DNA from: Oceanisphaera sp. IT1-181
Lineage (GTDB): Bacteria; Pseudomonadota; Gammaproteobacteria; Enterobacterales; Aeromonadaceae
Length of the DNA stretch: 64,000 nt
Assembly (NCBI RefSeq): GCF_033807535.1
Contig: NZ_CP136856.1
Coordinates: 2,847,001-2,911,000, forward strand
Direction: 5' to 3'
The position numbers and the translations under genes were made by a program. The notes under the pieces are model-generated. The model worked only from the letters and a program-made list of their open reading frames with translations, had not been told where the DNA came from and made no database searches. Shown here piece by piece: positions 1 to 9,609 of this stretch; position 1 is the first letter of the stretch; every line of letters starts with the position of its first letter.

Positions 1-454
1 CAATAAAGGACTGGCCGCCAAAGCCTGGATTGACCGACATCAGTAAGATCACGTCTACTTTATCCATCACGTACTCTAAATAGCTCAGCGACGTGGCGGG
101 GTTAAACACCAAGCCTGCCTGACAGCCCTGCTCTTTAATTAGGCCTAAAGTACGGTCGATATGTTCGGAAGCTTCCGGATGAAAGGTAATAATAGACGCG
201 CCCGCCTTGGCAAACTGCGGCACTAGGCTGTCTACTGGCTTCACCATGAGATGCACATCTATAGGGGCGGTAATGCCGTAATCGCGCAGCGCTTGGCAGA
301 CCATAGGGCCTATGGTGAGATTAGGCACGTAATGGTTATCCATTACATCAAAGTGCACCACATCGGCTCCAGCCTGGAGCACGCGGTCCACTTCTTCTCC
401 TAAACGGGCAAAGTCAGCAGACAAGATAGAGGGGGCAATCAGGTAGTCGGTCAT
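1..454 (-). CDS. rpe: Ribulose-phosphate 3-epimerase, 3' part cut by window edge
   Basis: Reading the minus strand from 454 gives a protein starting [20 protein letters not shown], with [12 protein letters not shown] and later [17 protein letters not shown] sequence. These are hallmarks of the ribulose-5-phosphate/xylulose-5-phosphate epimerase of the pentose phosphate pathway, a cytosolic TIM barrel using a metal bound by His and Asp residues. About 151 codons are visible and the C-terminus lies before base 1. An in-frame ATG exists 12 bases upstream (466), but the MTDYLIAPS start fits the family better. In many gammaproteobacteria rpe directly follows dam; here about 880 bp of repeats separate them. 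Confidence 0.93.
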   Translation of the reverse strand, partial: MTDYLIAPSILSADFARLGEEVDRVLQAGADVVHFDVMDNHYVPNLTIGPMVCQALRDYGITAPIDVHLMVKPVDSLVPQFAKAGASIITFHPEASEHIDRTLGLIKEQGCQAGLVFNPATSLSYLEYVMDKVDVILLMSVNPGFGGQSFI

Positions 455-1337
455 AGGGGTTCCCATAGGCGCAAAAAAACCGTTCAATTCTAACTCAAAT
501 CAGCGCAGAGCACCAAGCGCTGCCGCTATAAGGGCAATGTTGAATGGTTAATTTTGAGTGTTTAATGAAAACTCTGTGCCGAGCTGTTTTGCGTGCCGCG
601 ACGCGCCACTACCAACAACACCCGCCCTGGTAGAGGCCGCCTTTAGCCGGCCGGTTTTGTGCAACAAAACAAGAAAACCAATAAACACGCCAATAGTAAA
701 TATCAGAATTGCACCTGTACCCGTCGTGATGTTCAACGTTTTTCGTGCCGCTGCGCGCCACCAGCCGGCTGAAGCGGCTTCTACCAACAACACCTAACTC
801 TTAGAGGCCGCTTTTAGCCGGCCGGTTTTGTGTAACAAAACTAAAAAACTGTCAGCCTTGGGTTAGAAAAATAATCCAAATCTGTGCCGCTGCGCGCCAC
901 CGGCCGGCTGAAGCGGCTCCTACAAAAATACCCGCCTTGGTAGAAGCCGTCTTTAGCCGGCCGGTTTTGTGTAACAAAACAAGAGAACCTATAAACACGC
1001 CAATAGTAAATATCAGAATTGCACCTGTACCCGTCGTGATGTTCGACGTTTTTCGTGCCGCTGCGCGCCACCAGCCGGCTGAAGCGGCTTCTACAAAAAT
1101 ACCCGCCTTGGTAGAGGCCGCCTTTAGCCGGCCGGTTTTGTGTAACAAAACTAAAAACTATCGGATTTGGGTTAGAAAAATAATCCAAATTTGTGCCGCT
1201 GCGCGCCACCGGCCAGCTGCTCTTACCTAAAAATAAGGGCCTCTACCAACAACACCCGCCCTGGTAGAGGCCGCCTTTAGCCGGCCGGTTTTGTGTAGCA
1301 AAATAAGAAATTTTATCCGACAGCAACAGTATGAGCT
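455..1337. repeat. REP/BIME-like repeat array between rpe and dam
   Basis: This gene-free stretch is filled by palindromic units. Each begins with GTAGAGGCCGC, runs through TTAGCCGGCCGG and a TTTTGTGTAACAAAAC hairpin, and ends with an inverted partner GCGGCTTCTAC. Type A units of 155 bp lie at 630-784 and 940-1094; type B units lie at 801-923 and 1111-1226; another left half starts at 1264. A and B recur with exactly 310-bp spacing, so the A+B pair is tandemly duplicated. The GTAG head followed by a GC-rich hairpin is the form of REP sequences. Apparent reading frames here are repeat-derived and not credible genes. Confidence 0.9.
630..1226. repeat. 310-bp tandem duplication of a two-unit BIME
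   Basis: The block 630-923 (unit A then unit B) is repeated at 940-1226 with only scattered substitutions, for example aacaagaaaacc against aacaagagaacc. Left REP heads fall at 630, 801, 940 and 1111, so both unit types keep a 310-bp period. Unit A carries an internal spacer with cacgccaatagtaaatatc in both copies. Unit B carries ggttagaaaaataatccaaa in both copies. Confidence 0.85.
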
Positions 1338-2192
1338 TTAAAGCTCAATACTAGGCGTTGGGTGTTCCGTATTCTCTTCAGTAAACAGTGCGAGCAGTTC
1401 GTCGACGCGTTTGCGATTGAGGGCGTTGCGACTGATGGTGCGCTTGACTGAGATCACTTGTAGATCGGCGCCACGATACAGCTCGCGAGTGAGCTCAATA
1501 TCGTGATTGCTCACTAATACCGGCACGCCTTTAGCGGCGGTTTCGCGGGCTAAGCGTGCCAGTATGGCTTGATCGTCTAACGTAAAGCCGTTGGCCGCAT
1601 AGGTGGTAAAGCCGGTGGTCGATAAAGGCGCGTAAGGCGGGTCGCAGTAAAACACTTGATCTGCTTGTGCTTGTGCAAATACCTCGGCGTAGCCTTTGCA
1701 AACGAAAGTCGCCTTCTGGGCTTTTTCGGCAAAAAACCACAGCTCACGCTCGGGAAAATACGGCTTTTTATAGGCACCAAAGGGCACATTAAAACCGCCA
1801 CTTTTGTTATAACGGCACAAGCCGTTATAACCGTGACGATTTAAATATAAAAACAGTAAGGCGCGGCGAAATCGGTCTTGCTCTTGATTAAAGGCGATAC
1901 GATAGTCGTAGTAAGCCGCTTTATCGTTATTGGCAGGGATAAACAAGGCTGCCGCTTCGCGGATAAACACCTCGGGCTTGCTTTTCAGCAACTCATAGAG
2001 GTGGATTAAGTCCGCGTTAATGTCGGCCAGTAAGTAAGACTCAAAGTCAGAGTTTAAGAATACCGACCCCGCGCCCATAAAGGGCTCAACCAGCTGACGA
2101 CCTTCGGGCAAGCGCGCATTAATGCTTTCTACGAGGCCGTATTTTCCACCTGCCCATTTTAAGAATGCCCGAGTTTTAGTCATTGTTGTCAT
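1338..2192 (-). CDS. dam: DNA adenine methyltransferase (GATC-specific)
   Basis: A 284-residue alpha-class N6-adenine methyltransferase. LKWAGGK near residues 11-17 and EPFMGAGSVF near 36-45 form the AdoMet-binding site. The catalytic DPPYAP motif lies near residue 183. Length and motifs match Dam, which methylates adenine in GATC and guides mismatch repair, replication initiation and gene regulation; mutS, the partner mismatch-repair gene, lies at 40372. ATG codons at residues 1 and 4 are both possible starts. The gene lies between damX and rpe as in related genomes, but gaps of 414 and 883 bp on either side carry repeats, so it may have its own promoter. Confidence 0.95.
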   Translation of the reverse strand: MTTMTKTRAFLKWAGGKYGLVESINARLPEGRQLVEPFMGAGSVFLNSDFESYLLADINADLIHLYELLKSKPEVFIREAAALFIPANNDKAAYYDYRIAFNQEQDRFRRALLFLYLNRHGYNGLCRYNKSGGFNVPFGAYKKPYFPERELWFFAEKAQKATFVCKGYAEVFAQAQADQVFYCDPPYAPLSTTGFTTYAANGFTLDDQAILARLARETAAKGVPVLVSNHDIELTRELYRGADLQVISVKRTISRNALNRKRVDELLALFTEENTEHPTPSIEL

Positions 2193-2606
2193 TAAAGCCG
2201 AACCAATAAAGGGCGCGCATTGTAACCATTAGCCGCTGTGTTGGCTATGGTTGCGATTGGGATGATACCTAGCTGGCCGCAACAGCAGTGACGGCTACGA
2301 CGCAACTGAATAAAGAAAAACCTAATTTCTAACCTGCTTTTGCCACATCTCTCGTAGCAAGAGCCTTAATCTTTAAGATCTAGAACCAATGCTATTTTTG
2401 CCACGGAAGAACATGGAACTCACGGAAGAGTTCACAAGCGACAAGAGACTAAAAGTTTATGGGTAAGAGCTCGCCTCTGATGTTCTGGTGGTTGGCTCTT
2501 ACCATTAATAGTTACTTTCAGATCTGATCACTATTTTTCTTTGTGTTGTCCGTGCGTTCCGTGGCAGAAATTTTTTATCTTTTGTTAAGCTTGGCGCGGC
2601 TTATCA
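2193..2606. repeat. Intergenic gap holding a full-length GCCACGGAA MITE-like element
   Basis: This 414-bp gap between damX and dam contains a full copy of the second dispersed repeat family at 2400-2565. The termini are GCCACGGAA and TTCCGTGGC. There is an inner perfect inverted repeat, GGTAAGAGC (2462-2470) and GCTCTTACC (2495-2503), and a CAGATCTGATCACTATTTTT core in the right arm. I see no gene here. Confidence 0.75.
2400..2565. repeat. MITE-like element, full copy 1
   Basis: A 166-bp element bounded by GCCACGGAA and its complement TTCCGTGGC, with additional inverted CACGGAA/TCCGTGC arms and a nested 9-bp perfect inverted repeat near the centre. The same layout recurs at 12666-12835. Partial copies with the same right arm occur at 33431, 39913, 40069 and 49080. 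No coding capacity is seen. Confidence 0.75.
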
Positions 2607-4037
2607 CTACTGCGCGACTTCTTTTTGCACTTGTCCGAACGGTTTAGGCCAAGGTTTAGCGGCTTGTAATTCTGACGCCAGCCCTTTAACTGCATCGCGG
2701 GCTTGCTTCGCCGATACATAATCGCCTTGAACTAAGACAAACCAAGGTTGACCGTCAATGGTACGCGGATAAACCCAAGCTGGGCTCAGTTTATGCTGGC
2801 TTACCAGCGCTTCTAATACCGACTTATTGCGCCCCGCCATCAGCTGTAAGGTGTAACGCTGGCCTGATCTTTGCTTCAAGCTCGCAACACTGCCTAAGTT
2901 GCCGTTGGCAGCCGCATTTTGGCTGGCCGCAGGCGCTTGTGCGGCAGGCTGGGGCACAACAGGAGCCTGAGGCGCTGGCTGAGGCGCGGCTGGCTTAGCG
3001 GGCGCCGTTTGTGCCGTAACCGGCGCATTGGGCTGGCGTTGCATCAGCTGGTTCACCACTTCATCTTCAATCACCACCCGCTCTTTATCGCCGTCATCTG
3101 GCGTTTCGGTATCTGTAGCCGCGATGGTGGGTGATTCTGGCAGTGTCGGATTCGCCCAAGGTTGTACCACTGCTTCGCCGTTAATATCGGTATTGGTGAG
3201 CGTAGTATTGGCATCCGCAGTAAGCGGCTGGCCGCTATTAGGGATGCCCGTAGGCAGTGCAGTGAGATCGTCTTGCGGTGACTGAGCAAGCTCAGACTTA
3301 TCTGGCCCACCGGTTAAACTCACGATCACTATCAGTAACAGCACCACTATCAGTACGGTGAGTAATGCTTTAACAGATTTTTGCTCTAGTAGCTGACGAT
3401 AGTCTTGTATATTCATCTGTGGCTCCATCATGGCGATCACTTGGCCCGGATAATGAATATCCTGAGCGGCGTCTTGGGGGGGCTGAAACTTCAAGGCTTG
3501 CCATAGTTGCTGTTGGTCGTCGGCCGTTAAAGGCGGCACTTCCACTTCTAGCATTTGGCTTTGCATCACCTCATCAAGCTGCTGGCGCACTTGCTCTGCC
3601 CATTCGGCAGTGCCCAATAACAGCATAAAAGGCCGCACCGCTGCCGGCAAGGTCCCGTAGAGTTGCACCAGCTCTTGCAGTTGAATATCCGTCAACCAAG
3701 CGCCGTTGTCTACCACCAGTAAGCGTTTATGTAAGCTCTGTGCTAAGAGTCGCGTCATGGAGTCCACTAACGAGTCTTGGGCATCAAAAATCGCCCCAGG
3801 AAACCAATGGCTGAGTAGCGCTTCGCGAAAACGGACGTGGCTGTCGAGTGTCTTAGCATCCAATATTACCGGATAACTGAGGCTGGCTTGCTCGATAAAT
3901 AGGTTAGCTAAATGGGTCTTACCCGCGCCCTCTGGGCCCGTAAGCAAGATAAAATCGGTTTCAAGGCGGGAAAGATGGCGCAGCCGCGCGAGCAGCTGCT
4001 GCTGAGAAGAAAAAGGTAAACTTACGGTGTCGGTCAC
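2607..4037 (-). CDS. damX: DamX-type cell division protein with SPOR domain
   Basis: A 476-residue inner-membrane protein. The N-terminal ATPase-like region has a Walker A motif GPEGAGKT at residues 34-41. One membrane segment follows at about 223-242, then a Pro/Ala/Gln-rich periplasmic linker and a C-terminal SPOR domain (about 395-470, YTLQLMAG through WFVLVQGDY). SPOR domains bind denuded septal peptidoglycan, and DamX localises to the division ring. The N-terminal ATPase-like region resembles ExeA/GspA-type proteins. The gene overlaps the aroB stop end by 4 bp, indicating co-transcription in the aroK-aroB-damX order known from Enterobacteria. Confidence 0.92.
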   Translation of the reverse strand: MTDTVSLPFSSQQQLLARLRHLSRLETDFILLTGPEGAGKTHLANLFIEQASLSYPVILDAKTLDSHVRFREALLSHWFPGAIFDAQDSLVDSMTRLLAQSLHKRLLVVDNGAWLTDIQLQELVQLYGTLPAAVRPFMLLLGTAEWAEQVRQQLDEVMQSQMLEVEVPPLTADDQQQLWQALKFQPPQDAAQDIHYPGQVIAMMEPQMNIQDYRQLLEQKSVKALLTVLIVVLLLIVIVSLTGGPDKSELAQSPQDDLTALPTGIPNSGQPLTADANTTLTNTDINGEAVVQPWANPTLPESPTIAATDTETPDDGDKERVVIEDEVVNQLMQRQPNAPVTAQTAPAKPAAPQPAPQAPVVPQPAAQAPAASQNAAANGNLGSVASLKQRSGQRYTLQLMAGRNKSVLEALVSQHKLSPAWVYPRTIDGQPWFVLVQGDYVSAKQARDAVKGLASELQAAKPWPKPFGQVQKEVAQ

Positions 4038-5113
4038 ACCGAGGATTCCGACACCACCAAGCCTAACTGTTGTTCACTAACGTCACTGACCACCTGCGCA
4101 CTGCCAATACCGAGCGGTAATACCAGGCGTAATTGGCCGGCCAATACCTTTTTATCGCGCATCATGTGCGGCAAGTATTGACTTAAACCCATGGTTTCGG
4201 GGCCGGTGATTGGCAGCTTGGCGGCCAACAATAGCTGCTTAACGCGCTCAACTTGTTGGTCTGTCATCTCGCCGCGTAAGCGCGCCGTGTAACAGGCTTG
4301 CACCATACCCACCGCCACCGCTTCACCGTGTAACCAATTGCCATAACCCATTTCGGCTTCAATGGCGTGGCCAAAGGTGTGCCCAAGGTTAAGCAAGGCG
4401 CGCACGCCATGCTCACGCTCGTCACGGCCCACCATGTCGGCTTTGATTTCACAGCAACGGCGAATGGCGTAACTCAAGGCGCTGGGCTCTAGCTGTTGTA
4501 AGCGCGACACATTTTCTTCGAGCCAGCTAAAGAAATCTGCATCCCAAATAATGCCGTACTTAATGACTTCCGCCAGACCAGCGGCAAATTCCCGCTCAGG
4601 TAAGGTTTGTAAACACAAGGTGTCTATCAGCACTAGTTGTGGTTGATAGAAGGCACCAATCATGTTTTTACCCAAGGGATGGTTAACCGCGGTCTTGCCC
4701 CCTACCGAGGAGTCAACTTGCGCCAATAACGTGGTGGGCACCTGAATAAAAGGCACTCCGCGTTGGTAACAGGCTGCGGCAAAGCCGGTTAAGTCACCAA
4801 TCACACCGCCACCTAAGGCAATAAGCGTAGTGTCGCGGCCATGGTTACCGGCCAGCAAAGCGCCCATCACCTGATTAAAGGTATCTAAGCTCTTAAACTG
4901 TTCGCCATCGGGCAGCACCAAAGACTCAACTTGCAGTGGCGCTAACGCCGCCAACAAGGTGTCTAGGTATAAGGGCGCCACCACTTCGTTGGTGATGACC
5001 ATGACTTTGCTGCCACTAATGGCATTACGCAACAGTTCGCCTTGAGTGAGCAGATGCTCAGCAATGAGGATGGGGTAGCTGCGCTCACCCAAACTTACGG
5101 TTAACCTTTCCAT
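4034..5113 (-). CDS. aroB: 3-dehydroquinate synthase
   Basis: A 359-residue cytosolic enzyme that converts DAHP to 3-dehydroquinate, the second shikimate-pathway step, using NAD and a divalent metal. The nucleotide-binding [19 protein letters not shown] lies near residues 100-118. The metal-site motifs NLGHTFGHA and HGEAVAVGM are intact, as is [17 protein letters not shown]. Length is normal. It follows aroK by 14 bp and overlaps damX by 4 bp, so the three form one minus-strand transcription unit. Confidence 0.97.
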   Translation of the reverse strand: MERLTVSLGERSYPILIAEHLLTQGELLRNAISGSKVMVITNEVVAPLYLDTLLAALAPLQVESLVLPDGEQFKSLDTFNQVMGALLAGNHGRDTTLIALGGGVIGDLTGFAAACYQRGVPFIQVPTTLLAQVDSSVGGKTAVNHPLGKNMIGAFYQPQLVLIDTLCLQTLPEREFAAGLAEVIKYGIIWDADFFSWLEENVSRLQQLEPSALSYAIRRCCEIKADMVGRDEREHGVRALLNLGHTFGHAIEAEMGYGNWLHGEAVAVGMVQACYTARLRGEMTDQQVERVKQLLLAAKLPITGPETMGLSQYLPHMMRDKKVLAGQLRLVLPLGIGSAQVVSDVSEQQLGLVVSESSV

Positions 5114-5127
5114 GGATCTCCTGTCCG

Positions 5128-5646
5128 TTACAGGCCGATCAGCTCGGCGATTTGATGGGCAACCAATTTGGCGCCTTGCTCGTCGGTGCGTACTACGTAG
5201 TCGGCAATTTCTAGATACAACTCGTTACGTTCCGCAGCTAATCGGGTCAGCACGTCTTCGGGTGCTTCTTCGGTTTGCAGCAGTGGGCGACGTTTGTCTT
5301 TTTGTACGCGAGCCAGTTGCTTTTCTACCGGTGTTTCTAAGTAGACCACAATGCCACGCGCCGACAGCCGGTTACGGCTTTCTTTGCTTTTGATGGAGCC
5401 ACCGCCGGTCGCCAACACTATGCCCTGTAACTCACTCAGGTCGTTGATGACTTTTTCTTCACGATCGCGGAAGCCTTCTTCGCCTTCGACATCAAATACC
5501 CAGCTGATATCGGCACCGGTACGGCGCTCAATCTCATGATCGGAGTCATAAAACTCCATATGCAGTTGCTGCGCTAGGTATTTACCGATGGTGCTCTTGC
5601 CCGCACCCATAGGCCCTACAAGGAAGATATTGCGTTTCTCAGCCAT
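5128..5646 (-). CDS. aroK: Shikimate kinase I
   Basis: A 172-residue P-loop kinase that phosphorylates shikimate on the 3-OH with [22 protein letters not shown] gives Walker A at residues 11-19. [11 protein letters not shown] is the shikimate-binding Asp region, and [11 protein letters not shown] and RRPLL follow. The open frame extends six codons upstream to 5664, but the [18 protein letters not shown] start matches the family, so 5646 is chosen. It is the first gene of aroK-aroB-damX. The gene normally found just upstream, pilQ/hofQ, is absent. Confidence 0.95.
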   Translation of the reverse strand: MAEKRNIFLVGPMGAGKSTIGKYLAQQLHMEFYDSDHEIERRTGADISWVFDVEGEEGFRDREEKVINDLSELQGIVLATGGGSIKSKESRNRLSARGIVVYLETPVEKQLARVQKDKRRPLLQTEEAPEDVLTRLAAERNELYLEIADYVVRTDEQGAKLVAHQIAELIGL

Positions 5647-5664
5647 GTTACACGAAATTCTCAC

Positions 5665-6448
5665 AAACGAATGCGCCCCACGAACACCGCAGGGTCGACG
5701 ATGGACCTAACCTTAACTTTCTGAAATGGGACGCCGAATTATCGCAACTGAACCGGTCGCTGGCAAGCGACAACGGCCATTAGGGATCAAAGAGGTCTTG
5801 AGTCAGTCCTCATGCCTGGCGTCCCACTTCTCGTTTTAGGTCTCTTGGCGGTCAATTTAGCCGCTGTTGTTCAAGGCATACGAATACTAAAATTCAAATA
5901 CTAGGCGCACAATACGGGGCGCGGCCCAGATAATCAACTCGCGCTTGCTACATTCGTGCGCCGTGAATACAGCACCGTTTTCTATATAGCACGGATGTAG
6001 GCGCGGTTTTAACCGCGAAATGGCGCAGCGCGCCATCCCAACGCCGAGCTCATCCCATTACATGGTTTCACGGTTTTGCAAATTCAAAAAATAGTGATGC
6101 TTTAGATAAGAAAAGCTGGCCGGTGGCGATCTACAAGGGCTGGCGTTTTGGTAGAGGCCGTCTTTAGCTGGCCGGTAATGCGCAGCGGCATTAAAAACAT
6201 CAAACACCACCACGAGTGCAGGTAAAATTCCGATATTTGATATTTGCGTATTTATTTAGTTTCTTGTTTTGTTACACAAAACCGGCCGGCTAAAGCGGCC
6301 TCTACAGGGCCGTGGCGCGCAGCGGCACCAAAAACATCACTACGGGTACAGGTGTCGTACTGAGATTTGATATTCACCTATTAATTAAATTTCTTGTTTT
6401 GTTACACAAAACCGGCCGGCTAAAGACGGCCTCTACAGCTCGCGCTGA
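5665..6448. repeat. Gap where pilQ would be expected; REP-like repeats
   Basis: This 784-bp stretch lies between pilP and aroK, where the secretin gene usually sits. No long open frame and no recognisable secretin fragment is visible on the minus strand. The left part (5665-6100) looks like unique leader or promoter DNA. REP-like units occur at 6151-6189 (forward), 6282-6305 (reverse) and 6412-6436 (reverse), separated by diverged copies of the tttcttgttttgttacacaa spacer. Confidence 0.75.
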
Positions 6449-7102
6449 TTAATACAGATGCAAGGTAATGGCATGAGTATTATTGCAGCCTGCGTTTATT
6501 GTATGGCTAGGGGTAAGCGTCACAGATTGCGCCGTGATGGCCGTTACTTTACCCAGATCCTCGCCTAAATCAGCGGCGGCCTGATTGTTCACCTTAGCGA
6601 TCAACCGCTGACCAAGCCTGACTGGATAAATTTCCGCATCCGCCACTTGAATCAATGCAGAGGCTGCCCCGCCCTTATGGTGTTCGTGAAAAACAGCGCG
6701 TAAGACTAAATCAGGCAGTGGCGCTAATTCACAAGCAGGCAGGATCTCATTGGCCTGCAGCTCAGCTTCGGTGGCGATGTTTAAGCTGGTGCTGATTTCA
6801 CTGGCTGGGCGATTCGCCGCTAATGATAACGGCTCCCAGAAAAAAGGATTACGCGCCGCATGAGCTTGATACACAAGCGCTGGGTAAGCCGTTACCGGCA
6901 ATAAAGATGGCGGCCCATTTCCTTCTTGGGTTTTGGCTTGGGCTTTAGTCTGTGCAATATAGTCGACCATGGGCTCGGGCTCATTGCAGGCACTCAACAT
7001 CAAGCTTGCAACCATCAATAGCACCCTATTTAAACGGTATAAGCAGGATAAACCCCTTAAGCCGAGTGATCGTCGCAATATTTCACAGCTATCGTGCATC
7101 AT
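6449..7102 (-). CDS. pilP: Type IV pilus assembly lipoprotein PilP
   Basis: A 217-residue protein with an N-terminal hydrophobic segment ending in a lipobox (SLMLSAC, Cys at about residue 39), implying an inner-membrane lipoprotein. The C-terminal part carries the PilP beta domain (LRAVFHEHHKGGAASALIQ, IYPVRLGQRLIAKVNNQ, TAITAQSVTL). PilP bridges the PilMNO platform to the PilQ secretin. The annotated start may be 20 or more codons too early, since the region before VLLMVASLMLSAC is unusually long for a signal peptide. It overlaps pilO by 4 bp. It is the last gene of the cluster because pilQ is missing. Confidence 0.85.
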   Translation of the reverse strand: MMHDSCEILRRSLGLRGLSCLYRLNRVLLMVASLMLSACNEPEPMVDYIAQTKAQAKTQEGNGPPSLLPVTAYPALVYQAHAARNPFFWEPLSLAANRPASEISTSLNIATEAELQANEILPACELAPLPDLVLRAVFHEHHKGGAASALIQVADAEIYPVRLGQRLIAKVNNQAAADLGEDLGKVTAITAQSVTLTPSHTINAGCNNTHAITLHLY

Positions 7103-7734
7103 GGTGAGTCACGTTCCTCCCGATTAGCATAGACATAGGCGGTCGCTAATACGCTCATATTCAGCCGTTCATTCGGCGGGTTAAACTCAACGCCACTGTC
7201 AGTTACGGCTGGCTTAGTGTCTGCTCGGCGTATCTCTAAGCTATCAATCACCACCAAACGCGGCAGTGCCGATACTTGCGCTGCAAACTGGCCTAATTGG
7301 TGATAATCCCCTTGTAAATGAAGTTGCAGCGGTAACTCGGTGACAAGGGCTAACGGGCGCTCGGCCTGCCATTGAAAACCGGTGAGCATTAGGCCATGAG
7401 TTTTGGCCAAGGTACTGAGATCGCTAAGCAAGGTTGCTGCTTGTCGCTGATTGGGCAGTTGTTGCATGGCGCTCGCCACTTGCTCTTCTAGCTCGAGCAC
7501 CTGTTGCTGATAGGCCGGTAAACTTGCGGCCAGTTGCGCTTTATGATGAAAAGTGCGTTTTAGCTCCGCCTCTTGTTGCAGTGCTTGCTGCCATTGCACC
7601 CAGTGCTCATTCAGATAAAAATAGCCGCCGCTTAAACACAACAGCGTCGACACCAAACCCAGCAATAACCACTTAGCACTGCTCGGCCAAAGCGCTACTT
7701 GCTCTAACTCCAACTCATGTAAGGTCCAGCTCAT
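7099..7734 (-). CDS. pilO: Type IV pilus alignment protein PilO
   Basis: A 211-residue bitopic inner-membrane protein. One membrane helix lies near residues 22-40 (WLLLGLVSTLLCLSGGYFYL), followed by a coiled coil rich in Gln and Leu (about 45-100) and a ferredoxin-like C-terminal domain (LPLQLHLQGDYHQLGQFAAQVSALPR). This is the typical PilO/HofO architecture that pairs with PilN in the alignment complex. It overlaps pilN and pilP by 4 bp each, so expression is probably coupled. Confidence 0.9.
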   Translation of the reverse strand: MSWTLHELELEQVALWPSSAKWLLLGLVSTLLCLSGGYFYLNEHWVQWQQALQQEAELKRTFHHKAQLAASLPAYQQQVLELEEQVASAMQQLPNQRQAATLLSDLSTLAKTHGLMLTGFQWQAERPLALVTELPLQLHLQGDYHQLGQFAAQVSALPRLVVIDSLEIRRADTKPAVTDSGVEFNPPNERLNMSVLATAYVYANREERDSP

Positions 7735-8423
7735 GACTCCTCCTCTTCGATACTAGGCACTGTAGCAACCCCACTTGCTGACCAAGTCGGCAGAGATGGC
7801 ATGGCAGGAATTGTGGCACTGGGCGGTATGGATATTGGGGGCTGTATAGCTATTGGAACAGTTACAGTTTCGGGAGCCGATATAGAGAGCTGCAATGAAA
7901 ACTGCTTAGTCAGGGCTTGATCGGCAATCCGAGCATCACCGGGTAAGGCTTGTGCTTGCAGCCGAGGCTCACTCAGCCAAGCGGCCTGCTCTATGTGTTG
8001 TACTAACAACGATAATTGATGGTAACTCTGGGCTTGTCCTTTTAGCTCCAGCGCTTGTTGCGCTAAATGGACGCTATCTAACCTTACACCTGCAGGCAGC
8101 CAAGTGGGCAGCTGATTAAGCAGGCGCACGGCTTGGCTGCGCCTTTGTTGAAATTGCGCAATTAAGTCGCTGCGCGCACTCAGTTGTTGGCCTTGTTGGC
8201 GCGCTTGCTCTATATGACGCAAGGCCTCGTCGAGTTCAGTACTTGCCTGCTGCAGTTGGGCATTACGCAGCTGTTGTGCCTGTGCTTGTTGCTTAATTTG
8301 ATGGGTCGCCACCAAGACAGCGGCCACGGTTAACACACATACCAAGGCCAGCTGCCCGATAAAGCGCTTTTTCTGCCGCTCTTGGTGCTGCGCCCTCCAG
8401 GGCAATAAATTTATATTAGACAT
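7731..8423 (-). CDS. pilN: Type IV pilus assembly protein PilN
   Basis: A 230-residue bitopic membrane protein starting MSNINLLPWRAQHQERQKK. The NLLPWR motif is the cytoplasmic peptide by which PilN docks on PilM. A membrane helix (about 24-42) and a periplasmic coiled coil follow, then a fold with VRLDSVHLAQQALELKG. The last 45 residues are Pro/Ile/Ser-rich and look like an unstructured tail not needed for the family fold. It overlaps pilM by 13 bp and pilO by 4 bp. Confidence 0.92.
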   Translation of the reverse strand: MSNINLLPWRAQHQERQKKRFIGQLALVCVLTVAAVLVATHQIKQQAQAQQLRNAQLQQASTELDEALRHIEQARQQGQQLSARSDLIAQFQQRRSQAVRLLNQLPTWLPAGVRLDSVHLAQQALELKGQAQSYHQLSLLVQHIEQAAWLSEPRLQAQALPGDARIADQALTKQFSLQLSISAPETVTVPIAIQPPISIPPSATIPAMPSLPTWSASGVATVPSIEEEES

Positions 8424-9448
8424 GGCGATACCCGACGCAGTGCCAAGCCTAAAGCGGTACTCAACGCCGGCGCCTCAGGATAAAGTTGAGGCTGACCGCC
8501 AAAAATGGCACTAAAATCAGGCAGTTGCACGGCTATGCCCAAGACATGACTGAGGCGCGCCACTAATTGAGCAAGATCCGTATCACTGCCACAGAGCAGC
8601 AGTTGCGAAGGCGGTGTTTGACCTGAGTTACTGCAAAAAAGCTGCAGCTGGCGTTGCGCTTGGCTGGTAACCTGCGCCATATAGTGTTGATTGCTCAACT
8701 TGGCTGGTTCAGAGTCGGCGGCCAAGGGCTGTAAACGCTGATAAATGATCTCGCCTTGATATATCACCATAAAGGTGAGGCTTTCGGCGCTAAGCTCTAA
8801 AACGGCCACGCGTTGTTCGGGCGATGGCGCTAATAAAAAGCACACCGCTCGCGCCAAAGCATGGCTGCCAATATCCACCACTTGCGCACGCCAGCCTACT
8901 TGGCGCAGGGCATCAACACGGGCTTGTACATGCTCAGTACGAGCGGCACTGAGCAGTATCTTATCGCGATCTGGATGCAGATCACTGGGCCCTAGTATTT
9001 CGAAATCTAAGCTAATTTCAGCTAAGGGAAAGGGAATGTGTGCCGCCGCTTCTTGCTCCATATGATGCGCCAGCATTTCAACGGGCAAGCTATTAGGCAC
9101 ATGCACTATTTTAGTAGTAACGCTGCTGCCGCTTACGGCAGTGGCTACGTTGCGGGTGCCTACTTTGAGCATGCGGCGCAACTGCTTAAGCGCGTCTACT
9201 ACTTGCGCCACATTATGTAATTGATGATCAACGATGGCACCGCTTGGCGTGGCCACACTGGCCATGGCCTGCAGCTGATACGCAGCCGGCTGGTCGCCAA
9301 TAGCAGGGAGAGCGCGCAGCGCCAAGGCGTGAATACGCTCACACCCAAAATCGATACCGAGTAAGGTCTCGCTTGAAGTATTTCTTTTAAATCCTCTGCT
9401 AACACTAAAAATAGTGCTCAGTTTTGTGCTTAAATTAGGGCTCAACAT
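8411..9448 (-). CDS. pilM: Type IV pilus assembly protein PilM (actin-like)
   Basis: A cytoplasmic actin-fold protein that recruits PilN. LLGIDFGCERIHALAL near the N-terminus is the phosphate-1 loop. TAVSGSSVTTKIVHVP and MEQEAAAHIPFPLAEISLDF are characteristic PilM segments. The open frame reaches 9532, but the family core begins about 50 codons in, so I place the start at the ATG at 9448 (345 residues); 9454 is an alternative and neither has a strong ribosome-binding site. The gene diverges from mrcA, the usual pilM-ponA arrangement. Confidence 0.87.
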   Translation of the reverse strand: MLSPNLSTKLSTIFSVSRGFKRNTSSETLLGIDFGCERIHALALRALPAIGDQPAAYQLQAMASVATPSGAIVDHQLHNVAQVVDALKQLRRMLKVGTRNVATAVSGSSVTTKIVHVPNSLPVEMLAHHMEQEAAAHIPFPLAEISLDFEILGPSDLHPDRDKILLSAARTEHVQARVDALRQVGWRAQVVDIGSHALARAVCFLLAPSPEQRVAVLELSAESLTFMVIYQGEIIYQRLQPLAADSEPAKLSNQHYMAQVTSQAQRQLQLFCSNSGQTPPSQLLLCGSDTDLAQLVARLSHVLGIAVQLPDFSAIFGGQPQLYPEAPALSTALGLALRRVSPCLI

Positions 9449-9609
9449 AGGCATCCATGCAGTTGATGAGTCGCGACTTAAGCATAGCCAGCATCGGTAA
9501 ATTGCGGGCGCGATTGACCTTTTAAAAAACAAAGCGCTCGAATAAGCACGCCGACACAGGATATACTTGCGGTCTAAATGAGCGATAAATAATTCTGGGT
9601 TACTACTAC

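Noticed and set aside
548..1230. Several overlapping open frames of 79-122 codons on both strands between rpe and dam
   Set aside because: They are translations of the REP/BIME units, repeat the same peptides (such as [10 protein letters not shown]) and have no family resemblance.
630..1288. Possible CRISPR or integron cassette array
   Set aside because: Spacing of repeats is long and the spacers themselves are repeated; there is no integrase and no cas gene.
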